Below are positions 53,208 through 64,000 of a DNA stretch of 64,000 nt, piece after piece. The number at the start of each line of letters is the position of its first letter. Position 1 is the first letter of the stretch. The DNA lies in assembly GCA_963575745.1 (NCBI GenBank), contig CAUYUJ010015013.1:296834-360833 (forward strand), read 5' to 3'. This DNA is from Prorocentrum cordatum. Taxonomy: Eukaryota > Sar > Dinophyceae > Prorocentrales > Prorocentraceae. Below the pieces are notes generated by a model that worked only from the letters and a program-made list of their open reading frames with translations, had not been told where the DNA came from and did not search any database. The translations under genes and the position numbers were made by a program.

Positions 53208-56200
53208 TTAAACGGGAGGAAGCCAATCCTTACAGCCGCGCAGGCGGCGATGTACGAGCGGGACGCGGCAACTGAAAAGACGCGCCCAGTCAGGGCCGGA
53301 ATTCGCCACATCACGCATTAGAGCTTGCAAGCGAGACTGAAATTCGTGAACTGACGGAGCAGCGACCACGCTGTCTGGGAGGAGGTTATAGATGCTGACA
53401 AGGCCTAGCACGGAGCGCCGGGCAAAATCTGGGGCACGAAGCTGGAGAGGATCAGCCAGGTGCCGGGCGTGGCGACGAGGGGAACGAGGAGGGGGAGGGG
53501 GGGCAGGGCGAAAGAAAGAAGCGAAGTGACCAGGACTGAGACCTAGCACAGAACAATGGATAACCCCAAGCATTGCGATGTCTCTTCATGCACACAGCGG
53601 AGCCAAGGCAAAGTGAGTGAGGGCATCAAGATCAGAAATGTCCAAGCTACGAAGAAAACTGTTTTGAATGGCGTCAAGGGGAGCGAGAGCAGAGGAAGAA
53701 GCGAAATGGAATGCACAGGTCCTATATTCGATAAAAGATAAAACTTGGGCCTTGTATAATAAAAGTAATTCGGCAGAATTGTAAAATCTGCGGCAACGAA
53801 GCAGACTCTGGATTTTCCATCCACAATCCGAAACACATGCCAAAATGGCTTCATGCATTAGCAACCGCGTGTCGAATACTATACCCAGAAGCTTGAAAGA
53901 ATCGCCCCAAGGCTGGCTGCGAGACAGGATGCGCGTACTCTCCTTGCCAGGATCAAAGACGATCCCGTTCGCAGCGCACCAGCGGTGTAGAGAGGTTTGA
54001 CATTCAGCCATCATGCGGCGCGCCTGGTCGTCTGCAACATTATTTTCGACCGAGCGGATCGCACTCAGGTCGCCCGCACAAACAATGTCTTCGAATCCCG
54101 TGGCCCGAACAGCCATGCAAGAATCCGAGAAAAATGCATTCCAAAGCGGCGGTCCGAGCACAGTGCCCTGGTAAGTCATGTTGTCCATACGCACTGGGGC
54201 AGAATGCTGCCCCTGAACGATAACCCGCGCCGTGCGCTGCTCCAACCAGCTAGCAAGGACACCGAGCACACTCTCTGGAACGGCGAAGCCGCGCAGCTTC
54301 GCAAGCAGACGCGGCACGTCGACTCGATCGAAGGCGCCGCTGACGTCTGAGCAATACAGCAGGACGCGGCGACCAGAGGAGAGAGCGTTGATACATTGTA
54401 GCACAAAATACAGCACTGCGTCCCGGGGCCCCCGGCCAGGAGCGCATGCGAATTGACGAGCGCCATACGCACCGAATCTGTCCAGTTGAAGGCTAAACAA
54501 TTGCAAAAACATTCGTTCAACTACCTTAGAGAGCTGGGCGGTCAGCTGGATGCCCCGGTAATTATCTGGGCAACTGACAACAAGCTTCTTGTAGAGAGGA
54601 TGGACCCAATGCTCTCTCCAAGGCAACGGCCACTGACCTGATCTTAAAATCAAGCGAGCAAGCTTTGCAACAGGCACGGCCAAACAGGCAGAACACTGCT
54701 CTAAAACTCTAGCTGGCAGAAGATCGGGGCCCGTACCGCTGTCCTGTCGGAGAGACGACAGCGCGGCACGAGCGGACCTCGTACGAATTACGCAAGCTTG
54801 CCATCTCCTTGGCGAAATCAACACAGAAGAACAGCCGGAAAACTCGTTCACAATAGGAGCTGGCAGGCGCCATTTTTGACTGAAAGCTCGTGCAAAAAGA
54901 TCTGCCTTGGCGCTGGCCGAGAGGGCCCACGCGCCGTCTGGTCGCTTCAGAGGAGAGGACGTGGGCTCGTGGACATGCGACAAGAACTGGTGTGAAACTT
55001 TCCACCCATTCTTGCTACCACGACCGAAGCCACGAAGTTTCTGGCGCGTACGATTGGCGTGCAGCTTAAGAGCGTTCAGCATAACGGCACTGCACTGTGT
55101 TACAGCGGCCGGGAAAGAATCCGCACCGGCAGCCTGCCGCTTTTCGCGAACAGCTTGCACACATTCGTCTGTGACCCACGGGTGTGAAACTTGCGTGTTC
55201 TGCAGTACAGAAGGAATGTGCAAAGTCATAAAATATTTCAACATCTGAGATAACACAGACACAACTATATCAGGCGTCGAATTTTCGATCCAAGACCAAT
55301 CCTGCTGGGAGAGGCGTCGATTAATAGAGCGCCAATCGGCGTCTTTGAAATGCCACAAACATCGCTCGCTATGTTCAAAAGTGAGCGGCGGCACACAGAC
55401 TGAACACAACGTCGCACTGCGATCCGCAACTTATGTTAAAACTTTCGTTGTGAGCAGATCTGGCACATCAGACAGAAGAAGATCGAGGGGATGAGGACCG
55501 CGAGTGGGTGCTCGAATGCACTCACGGAACCCCCGCTGCTGGCACCAATTTTTCAATGCAGTGCCCTCGGGAGAAACATGGCTGCTGAAACGAGCCAATG
55601 TTTGTGATGTACATTCATATCACCAGTAATAACCGCACCGACGCTCTGCTCTGCGAGAAAACTCCATTCTTCACCGAGCGTGTCAATATATTGAATCTCT
55701 CCATAACAAGGAGGACGATACCAACAGCAAATTAAAATAGGCCCTGATTCTGTGTGCATTAAAATCCAAACACGCTCTGCAGAGGGGGATCGGAGAAGGA
55801 GGGAACAAGAATCAACAACCGAATCCCGTGCAAAAATAACAACGCCACCCCCAAGACCGCCCCGGTCTCGACGGGCGACAAGAGAATAACCAAAAAGATA
55901 CGGCTGCACTACCGACTCGTCAAGCCACGTCTCCGCCAGACAAACTACAAGGGGAAAGAAAGGAAGAGAAGATAGATAGATAAGCATACAATTCATCGCT
56001 GAATGTTGAGTATCAATACAGTGAGATTGGTCCAATCAAAGGATGGCTCGGGCCGGGTTTCGCCGCGGCCACCATCCCGAGGTGAAAAACACAGGAAAGA
56101 AATCACGCAAACTCCGTTGGCCCACGGGAGAACGAGGGGGAAAGGAAAAGAGAGAGACAGGAGGGGCAGACAGAAGCGAACGCGAGTTAAGCTGCGCTGC

Positions 56201-56707
56201 ACTTCCCGGTCCGCTGGCCGGAAACGCCAGGGCAAGCGAACACGAAAAACTGAACTGCGCTGAACTTCCAGGCCCGCTGGCCGGACGGGCCAAGGCGAGC
56301 GAACTCGGGAAAGTAAGCTGCGCTGCACTGCCGGGTCCGCTGGCGGGAGGAGCCGGGGCAAGCGAACTCGAAAAAATGAACTGCGCTGCACTGCCGGGTC
56401 CGCTGGCCGGAGAGCCCGGGGTAAGCGAAATCGTAAAATCCGGGTTAAGGCTGCTCTGAAATTCCGGGTTAAGCCGGTTCGAACGGTCTGGAATAAGGCG
56501 GCTCGAAATATTTGGGCTAAGGCGGGTCGAAAAAATCGGCTCGGCGGAATTCCGGCTTGGCCGCGAACATTGCTCAGCAAACCGCCGGTGAAATACAGAT
56601 TCAGAACGAGGACCTCGTCGTCTCAAACGACGCGGAGGGGGCCGCACACTACTCACAGAATGAGGGGCGGCGGAACAAATAAGAGAAAAGGAAGGCAGAA
56701 ATTGCAA
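53208..56707 (-). pseudogene. LINE copy A ORF2: APE endonuclease and reverse transcriptase, disrupted
   Basis: Starts about 24 nt after ORF1. The N-terminal extension carries ~9-residue and 21-residue repeats (56440-56570, 56185-56430). Endonuclease from about 56060: TNLTVLILNIQR, then a shift, VCLAETWLDESV, GGLGGGVVIFARD, CCWYRPPCYGEIQYIDTL and GAVITGDMNVHHKHWL. A shift near 55560 and an in-frame TAA near 55435 follow. RT (607-codon frame, 55409-53586): YRGIQLTAQLSKVVERMF, YCSDVSGAFDRVD at residues 352-364, YQGTVLGPPLWNAFF at 413-427, and motif C reading VCAGDL near 443 instead of FADD. After a last shift near 53580 the C-terminus ends IYNLLPDSVVAAPSVHEFQS. Confidence 0.8.
56185..56430 (-). 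repeat. 63-bp in-frame tandem repeat in ORF2 N-terminus
   Basis: Landmark CTGCGCTG at 56192, 56255, 56318 and 56381 gives an exact 63-bp period. On the minus strand each unit encodes 21 residues around LAxAxPASGPGSAAQxxFxS. Confidence 0.9.
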
Positions 56708-56730
56708 ACAAAATGGTGCGCGACCCCGTC

Positions 56731-57913
56731 CTACAGCGAGAGGTCGCCGAAAGGCGCAGAGAAACTGCTGGTCAAATCCCCGGATTCCTGCTTGAATCCA
56801 ATGGCACCGTCAATGCTGACAACACGGGATTTCCAATCGATCTGAATCGTACAGCGAGGGGCCCTGGCCTTTAATTTCCTCTCGGCCTCGCGGAGGGGCC
56901 AATCCCTAGTAGCATTAATATTAGATTTTGCGGGCTTCAAAATGAGACTCATGCCACTGCTGGTCTGAATACGCGCACCCTTCCCTCCAACAGATGCCAA
57001 GAAATCACGAGCGTCTTTCTCAGAAGCAGACTGCAAAAAAAGACGCTTTCGAGACGGTCTGCGAATTACGAGGGCCGGTGAAAAAATAACCCATTGGAAC
57101 GGGCGCCACCGACGAATTCGCATCAGAGACCATTTTTTCCAAGGCGGTGATGCGTTGCTGAACGTCCACCGTTGAAAAACCGACAACGGCGATCTGAAGG
57201 TTCGAGACATCCATGGCGCTCAGCATTTGCAAATGCCGGCTGGAAAACGAACTCGTTGCTGCAGGAGCCGGTCTCGACTCCATGGCCTGCAAGCGGCTGC
57301 GGAAGTCGGCCATCTCGTCCCTCAGCGGGTCGACAGCTCCAGCGATCGCGCACTTCAGCTCGGCCCGAAGCGATCCGATGTCCTGTTTCGTGGACGTTTC
57401 GCCCTTGAGGGACATGTTCTGCATGATGAAGTTCAGTTCGTCGTCGGTCGAAGCCGAAACCGGCGGCGCGACAACCAGGGCAGGTGCCTGCGGGGGGACG
57501 AAACCCGCGCCCGCATCCGGGGGGGCGACACCCGCGCCCGGAGTCAGGGGGACGAAACCCGCACCTGATGCACCACCGGAACTGCCACGCGAGGGGCCGG
57601 TTCCGGGAGCCGCATGCACGCCACCCGAAGGGCCATTGCATGCACCGCCGGAGGCGGGAGCACTTGCAAAAGCAGCGCTCGGCTCTGCCGCACCGCTCGC
57701 CACGCCCGGAAAGGCGGGAGCTGGTGCAAACTCGCCCGCGCCCACGCCCTGGCTCTGGTCCATGAGAGAATCTGCGTCTGCAAGCCGCTCGCTCTCCGGG
57801 GAAAGTGCCTGTTGAACAGCAGCACGGCGAGCACTCAAACGCGCCAAGGTCTCTTTGTCCCCCTTCTCGAACGCAGGTTTCTGGACGCCCGGAACGCCGG
57901 CCGCGCTGGACAT
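56731..57913 (-). pseudogene. LINE copy A ORF1 protein, one frameshift
   Basis: The ATG at 57913 (MSSAAGVPGVQKPAFEKGDK) is preferred over upstream open sequence because composition becomes protein-like there. Residues 1-60 are charged. Residues 60-170 are rich in Pro, Ala and Gly. Residues 185-290 form a helical/coiled-coil-like region (TKQDIGSLRAELKCAIAGAV, DVQQRITALEKMVSDANSS). After MGYFFTGPRNSQ the frame changes at a T7 run near 57030. The remainder (LFLQSASEKDARDFLASVGG, LKARAPRCTIQIDWKSRVVS) looks like a small nucleic-acid-binding domain and stops at 56731. Presumed role: RNA-binding chaperone of the element. Confidence 0.65.
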
Positions 57914-58210
57914 ACTGGTGAGCGAGAAAGAAAGGCAGCGCAGTGAACTGCGAAAAACTGCGGCGGTAGACCGCCCCGGCGACACGCGAAGATAGACTGT
58001 CTGGAACAGTTTAGTTTGGTAGCTTGAGCTCGTGCCACAACAGCCAAATCCGCCTTCTTCTCTACGCACTGCCCACGCCCGATCGCTCTGCTCAAAGGCG
58101 GCAACGATAGGCGCCACTGTTTGGATCCCTACTGAGTTTGCGCCGGGCACAGGCCACATAGGCCGCCTGTGCAGTCGCAATCAAAAAAAGCCCGCGGTGA
58201 AGCCTCAGAC

Positions 58211-58640
<430 letters not shown>

Positions 58641-59840
58641 CCAGCTTCGGCAAATTATTAGAGCGAATGTATAGCCGTAGCTCAAGCTAGCTGTTTGCGG
58701 ACAGATTTTTGACGAGACGTTCCGAGACATTCTGTTTAGAACTGCCCAGAGAGCGCAGGAACCGCGTCTGGAGCGCGTCAAGGGCGAGAACAGAATCTGG
58801 AGCGTGATAGATTGCACTGGGTCTGGCATTGAAAACATGACAGAACGTGGGATTTGTACAGGTTCACAAGTTCCGCATCGTTGTAGAAGCGGCGCGTGCG
58901 TGTTATACACGACGCCGCTGCTACGCATCGGATCGAAGACACCACCTAAGATCCGCGACGATAGATGAAAATGTTCCTTGTTGGCGTCGAAAATGACGCG
59001 GTTGGCGCGGCCCTCGCGGAGGACTGGCACTCGCGGAGCTGCGCATCTGCCTCCTCCGGGGAATGGCCGCGGAAGCGCCTTCCAGGAGGTCGTCAGCAAA
59101 GTGACTTCCTCAAACGTTCAAAGATTTTGTCGAATTCCAGAGCGTTGGGCCCGCAAACCGTGCCTGATACGCCGTATCGCGCATTGCAATTGGGTTCGAC
59201 TTATAAACGAACACTCAGTTCACGCGTGGCCGTAGCCAGCTCTGGAGCAAGGACAAAATGCAATACGGCACAGTGAAGGCACATAGTTTTTGTAGTGAAA
59301 TATCAGAAGCAACGTGTCAAATGCCTTTGAATCTTCAATAGAAAGCAACAGTGATACCTGCAAACAGCGCAAGACACGAAAAACCATGAAATATAAGATA
59401 GCATCTCTGGCGCCATGCTCTTGCCCGTATGCGAACTGGAAAAGACCGAACGGTTTTGTACGCCCCAAGCGCGGTATGAACAAATTGCCAAGAAGCCGTT
59501 CTGCAAACCTTAGGAAGCTGGAAATTCAACTGGAACTCTCCATACAATTTGCATATGTAACAACACCCCGCTCACAAAAAGGAAAAATCCAGTGTCGACA
59601 CCCAATTTCAGGCCATCGCCCGCTGAAAGATTAAACTGACGATCGCGACAACAAACAGAGCGAGTTCCCGAGCGCAGGCTTTCAAAACCCGCTTTGGAAA
59701 AAAATCCGGGCCCATGCCGTTGTCCGCCCTGGGCGCACTTCTGGCGGGCACGGACCCAGACACGGAGGAAGGAGATAGGAAGCCATAATCCAATTCAATA
59801 TGTTCAGCGACAAATTTGCAAACATGGTCGCCCAATCGAA
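58641..59840 (-). mobile_element. LINE copy E, heavily decayed RT fragment, minus strand
   Basis: RADNGMGPDFFPKRVLKACA near 59740, FQFAYGQEHGARDAILYFMV near 59430, a motif A remnant IEDSKAFDTLL near 59330 and GRANRVIFDANKEHFHLSSR with ILGGVFDP near 58970 follow the RT order of copies A-C. Frames change every 100-250 bp, and motif A keeps D..KAFD only. Confidence 0.7.
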
Positions 59841-60560
59841 ATTAGACACTTCAACTACCGTTCAACTTCAAAAAACAAATTCATTAAGAACGCTCAATTT
59901 TTTTTTCTATGTATCTCGCAACAGCAGATGAGTCTCACGCTCAAGTAAGTGAAGGCAGCACGGCTACGACTGTCAAAAAGAGAGGCACAAAGCAGAGGAA
60001 GAAGGAGGGAAAGGAGAGGAGCAAGAGAGGGGAGAAGAGGAGGGAGAGAAAGGGCAGCAGCAGACGACAGACGACAAGAGGGGAGGGAGGGGGAGGGAGC
60101 GAGAGGGGAGGGCCGAGCCCCGAAGAGGCAACGCGCAACGCGCGCACCCTGCGCTCCACGCAGAACGGCCGGGGGGGAGGAGAAGGAGAAGAAGGGGAGG
60201 ACACGAAGACGGACGAACGAAAGGCGACGGCGGGACACGACGGCAGCAGACGACGAGGGAGGAGAGGAGGGAGGGGAAGGGGAGAAGAGAAGAGGGAAGA
60301 CGAGAGAAAGGAAAAGCTAACCACGCCAATCCCGACACCCACGGAGCGGGTGCGAAGCCAGCGGGAGGCGGGGGGAAAACGAAACCGGCCAGTCGTCAAA
60401 AAGGCGTGCACGAGCACGCAGAGATTTTGAAGGCGAGATTGAAATACGCTGACACCACAAGCGGAAACAATAAAGTCAGGGAGAAGGTTATATATGAACG
60501 GCATGAGCGTAGGAAAAAATCTGGTGCTGTGAAGGGCGGCTCCACCAAATGGTGTCTGTG
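59841..60560 (-). mobile_element. LINE copy D, 3' end only, minus strand
   Basis: MPFIYNLLPDFIVSACGVSV followed by FQSRLQNLC is the family C-terminus, then the shared CTCCCTCC/GTCGTCTGCTGC-type 3' tail to about 59950 and TTTTTTTCT-rich DNA before copy E. The 5' breakpoint lies near 60550. Confidence 0.75.
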
Positions 60561-61590
60561 TCTATGCACAATCTATCCGGGTTTCGCGCGAATCAGAAAC
60601 ATCTCTGCTGAAAATGTTAATGGGAAAAGGGAGGAAAGGGAACAGAAGACAACGATGATCAACGAATTCACTCCAAATTTCTATCACAAGAAAGCACACG
60701 ATCAAATCCCCAAATGGGAACACGAAAGCATTGTTTGAAGCTTCGCGATGCACAGTTTGCTTCAAATATGTACCCTCTGGTACGACATTTAGACACAAAA
60801 AAAATTCATCTCGCAAAAAGAATGATAGCGATAAAAACAAATTAATAATGAATAACAATAATTGGAATGTATTCGCCACCAGAAATAGGATGAGACGGGA
60901 AGACGAGAATAAAAAAGAAAACACCACCGGTTTGCTTCACTGTATTCCCACATCCAACTGTGCACCCACACAAACCGGATGAGGATTGGCATTATTCAGC
61001 CAAGCATCAGTCAGAGAAACGATGTAAGGCGAAAAATTAAAAAACGAGTTGTTGATTCGTCTTGTGTGCGTTCAAAAAACGAATATTGGTATAAAAAATG
61101 GTGAGAACGCTGTTGGCTGAGCATCGCCGTAACCACTGTTTTCAGGAAGAAAAAAAAAACAATTCATAAGTTTTAAAAATCGTGCAAACACCTATTTCGG
61201 GTCTGGCAGGCGCAACAAACGGAAACAGAGCACCCCACGTGCACGGGGACTACACGGAAACCGCAAGAGAACAAAAAAAAAAAAAAAAAAAACGACGAGA
61301 CATAACACTAACAGGCAACGAACCAAACTAAAAAACGATAGGCGTCACATCTCGTCTGAAATAAACGGCGTCGGCCCAACACGTATTGCAAAAACGCACT
61401 CCAATCAATTCTGCCGTTCAAAATACCCGTCTATGCTTGACGCGAAACACAACAATGCGCACATGCGCAAATCTTGCCGAAAAAAAATAATATAACAAAC
61501 AAGATCCGAAGTGCATTTTAACCTTCCCCCCCACATGTCGGGACATCAATATCTTAGGGGTCATTAATCGTGAAATTTTAGGCAACCAAC
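60561..61590. other. AT-richer DNA, no gene seen
   Basis: Base composition falls from GC-rich to clearly AT-rich. Several A runs (61142, 61270) are present. Short frames (maximum about 120 codons, 60562-60927 minus) lack motifs. Confidence 0.6.
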
Positions 61591-62165
61591 TTGCTTTCTA
61601 GGTTCGTTTGCCTCGACTCGTCTGTGTCTCCTCGGGCATTCTTGCGACACGCACGTGGTAGAACCGCCAATCCAAATTTCTTGTTTCATTCCGCGATTGG
61701 CACCACGCGAGTCTACAACTTGCTCCTGCAAAACATTTTTGTGTTCGTGCTGTGCCGCCGCTTCAAGAACGCTGCAACAACTCGTTCTGGACCGTGCCTC
61801 GCCTTGCGCTTGCGTCCCCCACTGAGGAATCACAAAGAATGGCGGCCAAAGCCTTGAGTTCGTACTTTGTCGTGATCTATTCCCCTCCTCGTCTTCCCCT
61901 CCAGCCTAGCCGTCAGCCTTCGTGTGTTGTCTGCTTGCTGCTGTTGTTCTGGTCCTGCGCGCTATGGCACATGGCAAGAACTTTTTAAATCCTGCGCGTC
62001 CGGCGTCTCCTGCCCGTTTCCGTTCTCCTCGCTCTCCTCCGTTGTTGTATTCTGCTGCTTCTGTCTCTCCCCCCTTCTCCGCCCTCAGCCCCTCCATTTC
62101 TTCTTTCCTTACTTCGCTTCTGGCTATGCGTTTGGCATTAATTTCAAGGCCGGAAATGAAATTTT
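61591..62165 (+). mobile_element. LINE 3' end, plus strand
   Basis: RHARGRTANPNFLFHSAIGT followed by TRVYNLLLQNIFV and CRRFKNAAT parallels the C-terminus of copies A-D (RHAR...S.GL..IYNLLPDSV). A C/T-rich tail with TCGTCTTCCCCTCC, CTGCTTGCTGCTGTTGTTCT and CTCTCCTCCGTTGTTG resembles the family 3' tail. It is the only copy in this orientation. Confidence 0.6.
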
Positions 62166-62326
62166 AGTTTTCGTCTACAACCGTTTCATGAACAAATCCA
62201 TTGTTTTGGTTTTGCTTGTATCCGCGCCCTGCGTTTCTTGCTCTCGGCATCTGCTGTGGAAGCGGAGTGAAAAACTGCGTCTTGTTGCCGTCTGGTTTTT
62301 CTTTGTTCCTGTCCCTCTCTCTCTCG

Positions 62327-62360
<34 letters not shown>

Positions 62361-64000
62361 TGGACAACTGTCCTCGCGATTCGTCGATCTGAGGCTGCTC
62401 GAACACGACGAAAATTTGTCACTCGAAAACAAAAAAAAACATCGATTTGTGCTTCAAAATATGTTCTCTAATTCAACGGCTCTGGATGAAATCGATCAGA
62501 ATCTCGGTTGCCTAAAGCTAGAAATTACACCTAGATTACGAATTAAATTTTAAAAATACCTTATATCTTAATATAATACCTATATGCAAGAAAAAAAAAC
62601 GAAAAAATCAACGTTAAATCACAATTTATGAATAAATACATTAAAGAAAACGAGAAACGAGACCAATCGCATGCATATGCGTGATATCTTGTTTTGACAA
62701 TATATTGCCCTTGTATATATATATATATAAACCCGAAACGAAACAGAACAACAACATAAAAATCTTCGAATTAAAATAATATAACAAAATTCGAAAAAGA
62801 AACCCAAACCGATTTCTATGTCTATATGAAACCCGAAACAATTTCTACTGACTTCGAACTTGGAACTTTCTGTTATGCTAACAAAATTGTGCATTCAATA
62901 GACACAATGCTAAACTTATTCTCGGTCATAACAATAACAAAAACTACACTGTTTTCTTCTTCTCAAATTATATAAATACATTTGTAAATTAATCTTAATA
63001 ATGATACAAAAAATAAAAAAAAATATAAACCCGTTTGGACAAAAAAACATCGAAAAATCAAACTCAATCACAACAAATTTTTCTAAATAAACAAACAACT
63101 AAAACAACCAAAAACAATGGTCTGCTCTTCCACTAGAAATCAAAAAATTCGAAAAAATGATCGAACACAAGATCAACTTCCTGCTTTGTTTGGCTATACC
63201 AAAACAAACCGTAACATGTAAATGCATACTCTAAAATACAACGCTAAACACAAACACGCTGTAAAAAAAACTTTTGTGATAAACCTGAGATTATCTCTGC
63301 ACGACCTCAAACTATCAGGAAAGACAATCTGTTATATAGAAGCGCTGATGAAATTGAATTAAAATTAGGAAATTATACCATGTTTGCTGGAAACGTAAAC
63401 CAACTTCCGACACTCAATTAACGTCTGTGAAATAACTTCTAATCTTTCGTTACTGCAAATTGGTATATAAATATATATATGAACAAAAACTCAAAATCAC
63501 AAGGTTCAAAAGAAACACCATAACGTATCATTTTGAACTGATTTCTTAAAATTACCATGGGACTACCAACACACGTGAACTATAAACCTAACTGCCTCAT
63601 GAATTAAATATTTTGACAAAATCTGAGAATAATCTGACTCTCGCTGTACCCCGACAACAATGCTGCACAACACTACAAAATTTTTGTGAAAAATTAATCT
63701 GCTGGAATAAAAATATGGCGCATAAAAATGATAAAAAAAAACAAGAAACTTTGCAAAAAAACTAATTTTCTCGTTTTTTTGTTCCTTTGTAGAATTTCAA
63801 TATTATATATATGGTGCATAGGCACCCCTTCCCCACACACACATAAACTATCAACCCCACGAATGTACTAATTTTCTGTGGGTAACTGTCTGTCAGCGAT
63901 GAATAGTATCAACTCGGGAACTAATACTCTTGATGCAAATTCGTGATCAATCTTCACACACACACACAACCCACACACACACACACTATATATATATATA
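62166..64000. other. AT-rich DNA without genes
   Basis: Strongly AT-rich with many AAAA and TATATA runs, a CTCTCT tract at 62320-62365, and CACACA/TATATA at the right edge. The longest frame is about 91 codons (62619-62894 minus) and is Phe/Ile/Cys-rich without a motif. No promoter or RNA gene can be supported. Confidence 0.65.

Larger units (their letters stand above)
52651..58210 (-). mobile_element. LINE copy A, nearly full length, minus strand
   Basis: From right to left: a short 5' leader (58210-57914), ORF1, a 24-nt gap, ORF2 with a repeat-rich N-terminus, APE endonuclease and RT, and a C-terminal domain ending at 53208. A purine-biased 3' tail (53200-52700) with CTCCCTCC words on the element strand completes it. 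Total about 5.5 kb. The same tail and C-terminus recur in copies B, C and D, defining one family. Confidence 0.85.

Noticed and set aside
61922-62553. 209-codon plus-strand ORF
   Set aside because: Starts in the tail of a LINE 3' end, crosses a CTCTCT tract and has no conserved motif.

Overview
The window looks like repeat-rich nuclear DNA of a dinoflagellate. This is inferred, not searched. The grounds are a Ty1/copia-like polyprotein of the type I associate with dinoflagellate genomes (zinc-knuckle gag, aspartic protease, a zinc-ribbon ORF, then a C5-methyltransferase-like block and a GAG-pre-integrase motif), a family of APE/RT LINEs, very long trinucleotide arrays, and modular minisatellites. 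By eye I found no intact host gene, rRNA, tRNA, spliced-leader sequence or CRISPR array.

Layout. 1-5.7 kb: minus-strand copia-like element leaving the window on the left. 5.8-8.2 kb: ATC and GGA arrays around a ~93-bp-arm hairpin element. 8.3-9.9 kb: a dispersed ~160-bp repeat, then featureless GC-rich DNA. 9.9-15.4 kb: a cassette-like mosaic in which two unrelated repeat blocks (W and Y) end at the same AT-rich palindromic junction followed by a (CAA)n tract; six junctions are visible. 15.4-31.8 kb: degenerate minisatellites, ATC/CTC/GA arrays, a telomere-motif hairpin, a terminal-inverted-repeat element, a 90-bp minisatellite with an inverted copy, a 174-bp satellite and a decayed endonuclease fragment. 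32.5-37.6 kb: a 182-bp duplication and a three-unit higher-order repeat (73-bp units plus a GAGGCT-type array).

38.2-40.5 kb and 44.2-47.4 kb: two unrecognised, frameshifted minus-strand genes. The second has its 3' flank repeated upstream of its 5' end, as if it were one copy in a tandem series. Between them lie GAC/GGC arrays, a GGGCCACT hairpin and an ORF with a glycosyltransferase-like EDD motif. 48.2-60.5 kb: a head-to-tail pile of LINEs, all on the minus strand. One is near full length (5' end near 58.2 kb, 3' tail near 52.7 kb); the others are 5'-truncated. 60.5-64 kb: composition drops sharply to AT-rich DNA with one short plus-strand LINE 3' end and no convincing gene.

Almost every coding region carries one-base frameshifts, often at homopolymers, so either the elements are decayed or the assembly contains uncorrected indels. 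The recognisable genes serve retrotransposition (gag/protease, pol, LINE ORF1 and ORF2); nothing here forms a host pathway.
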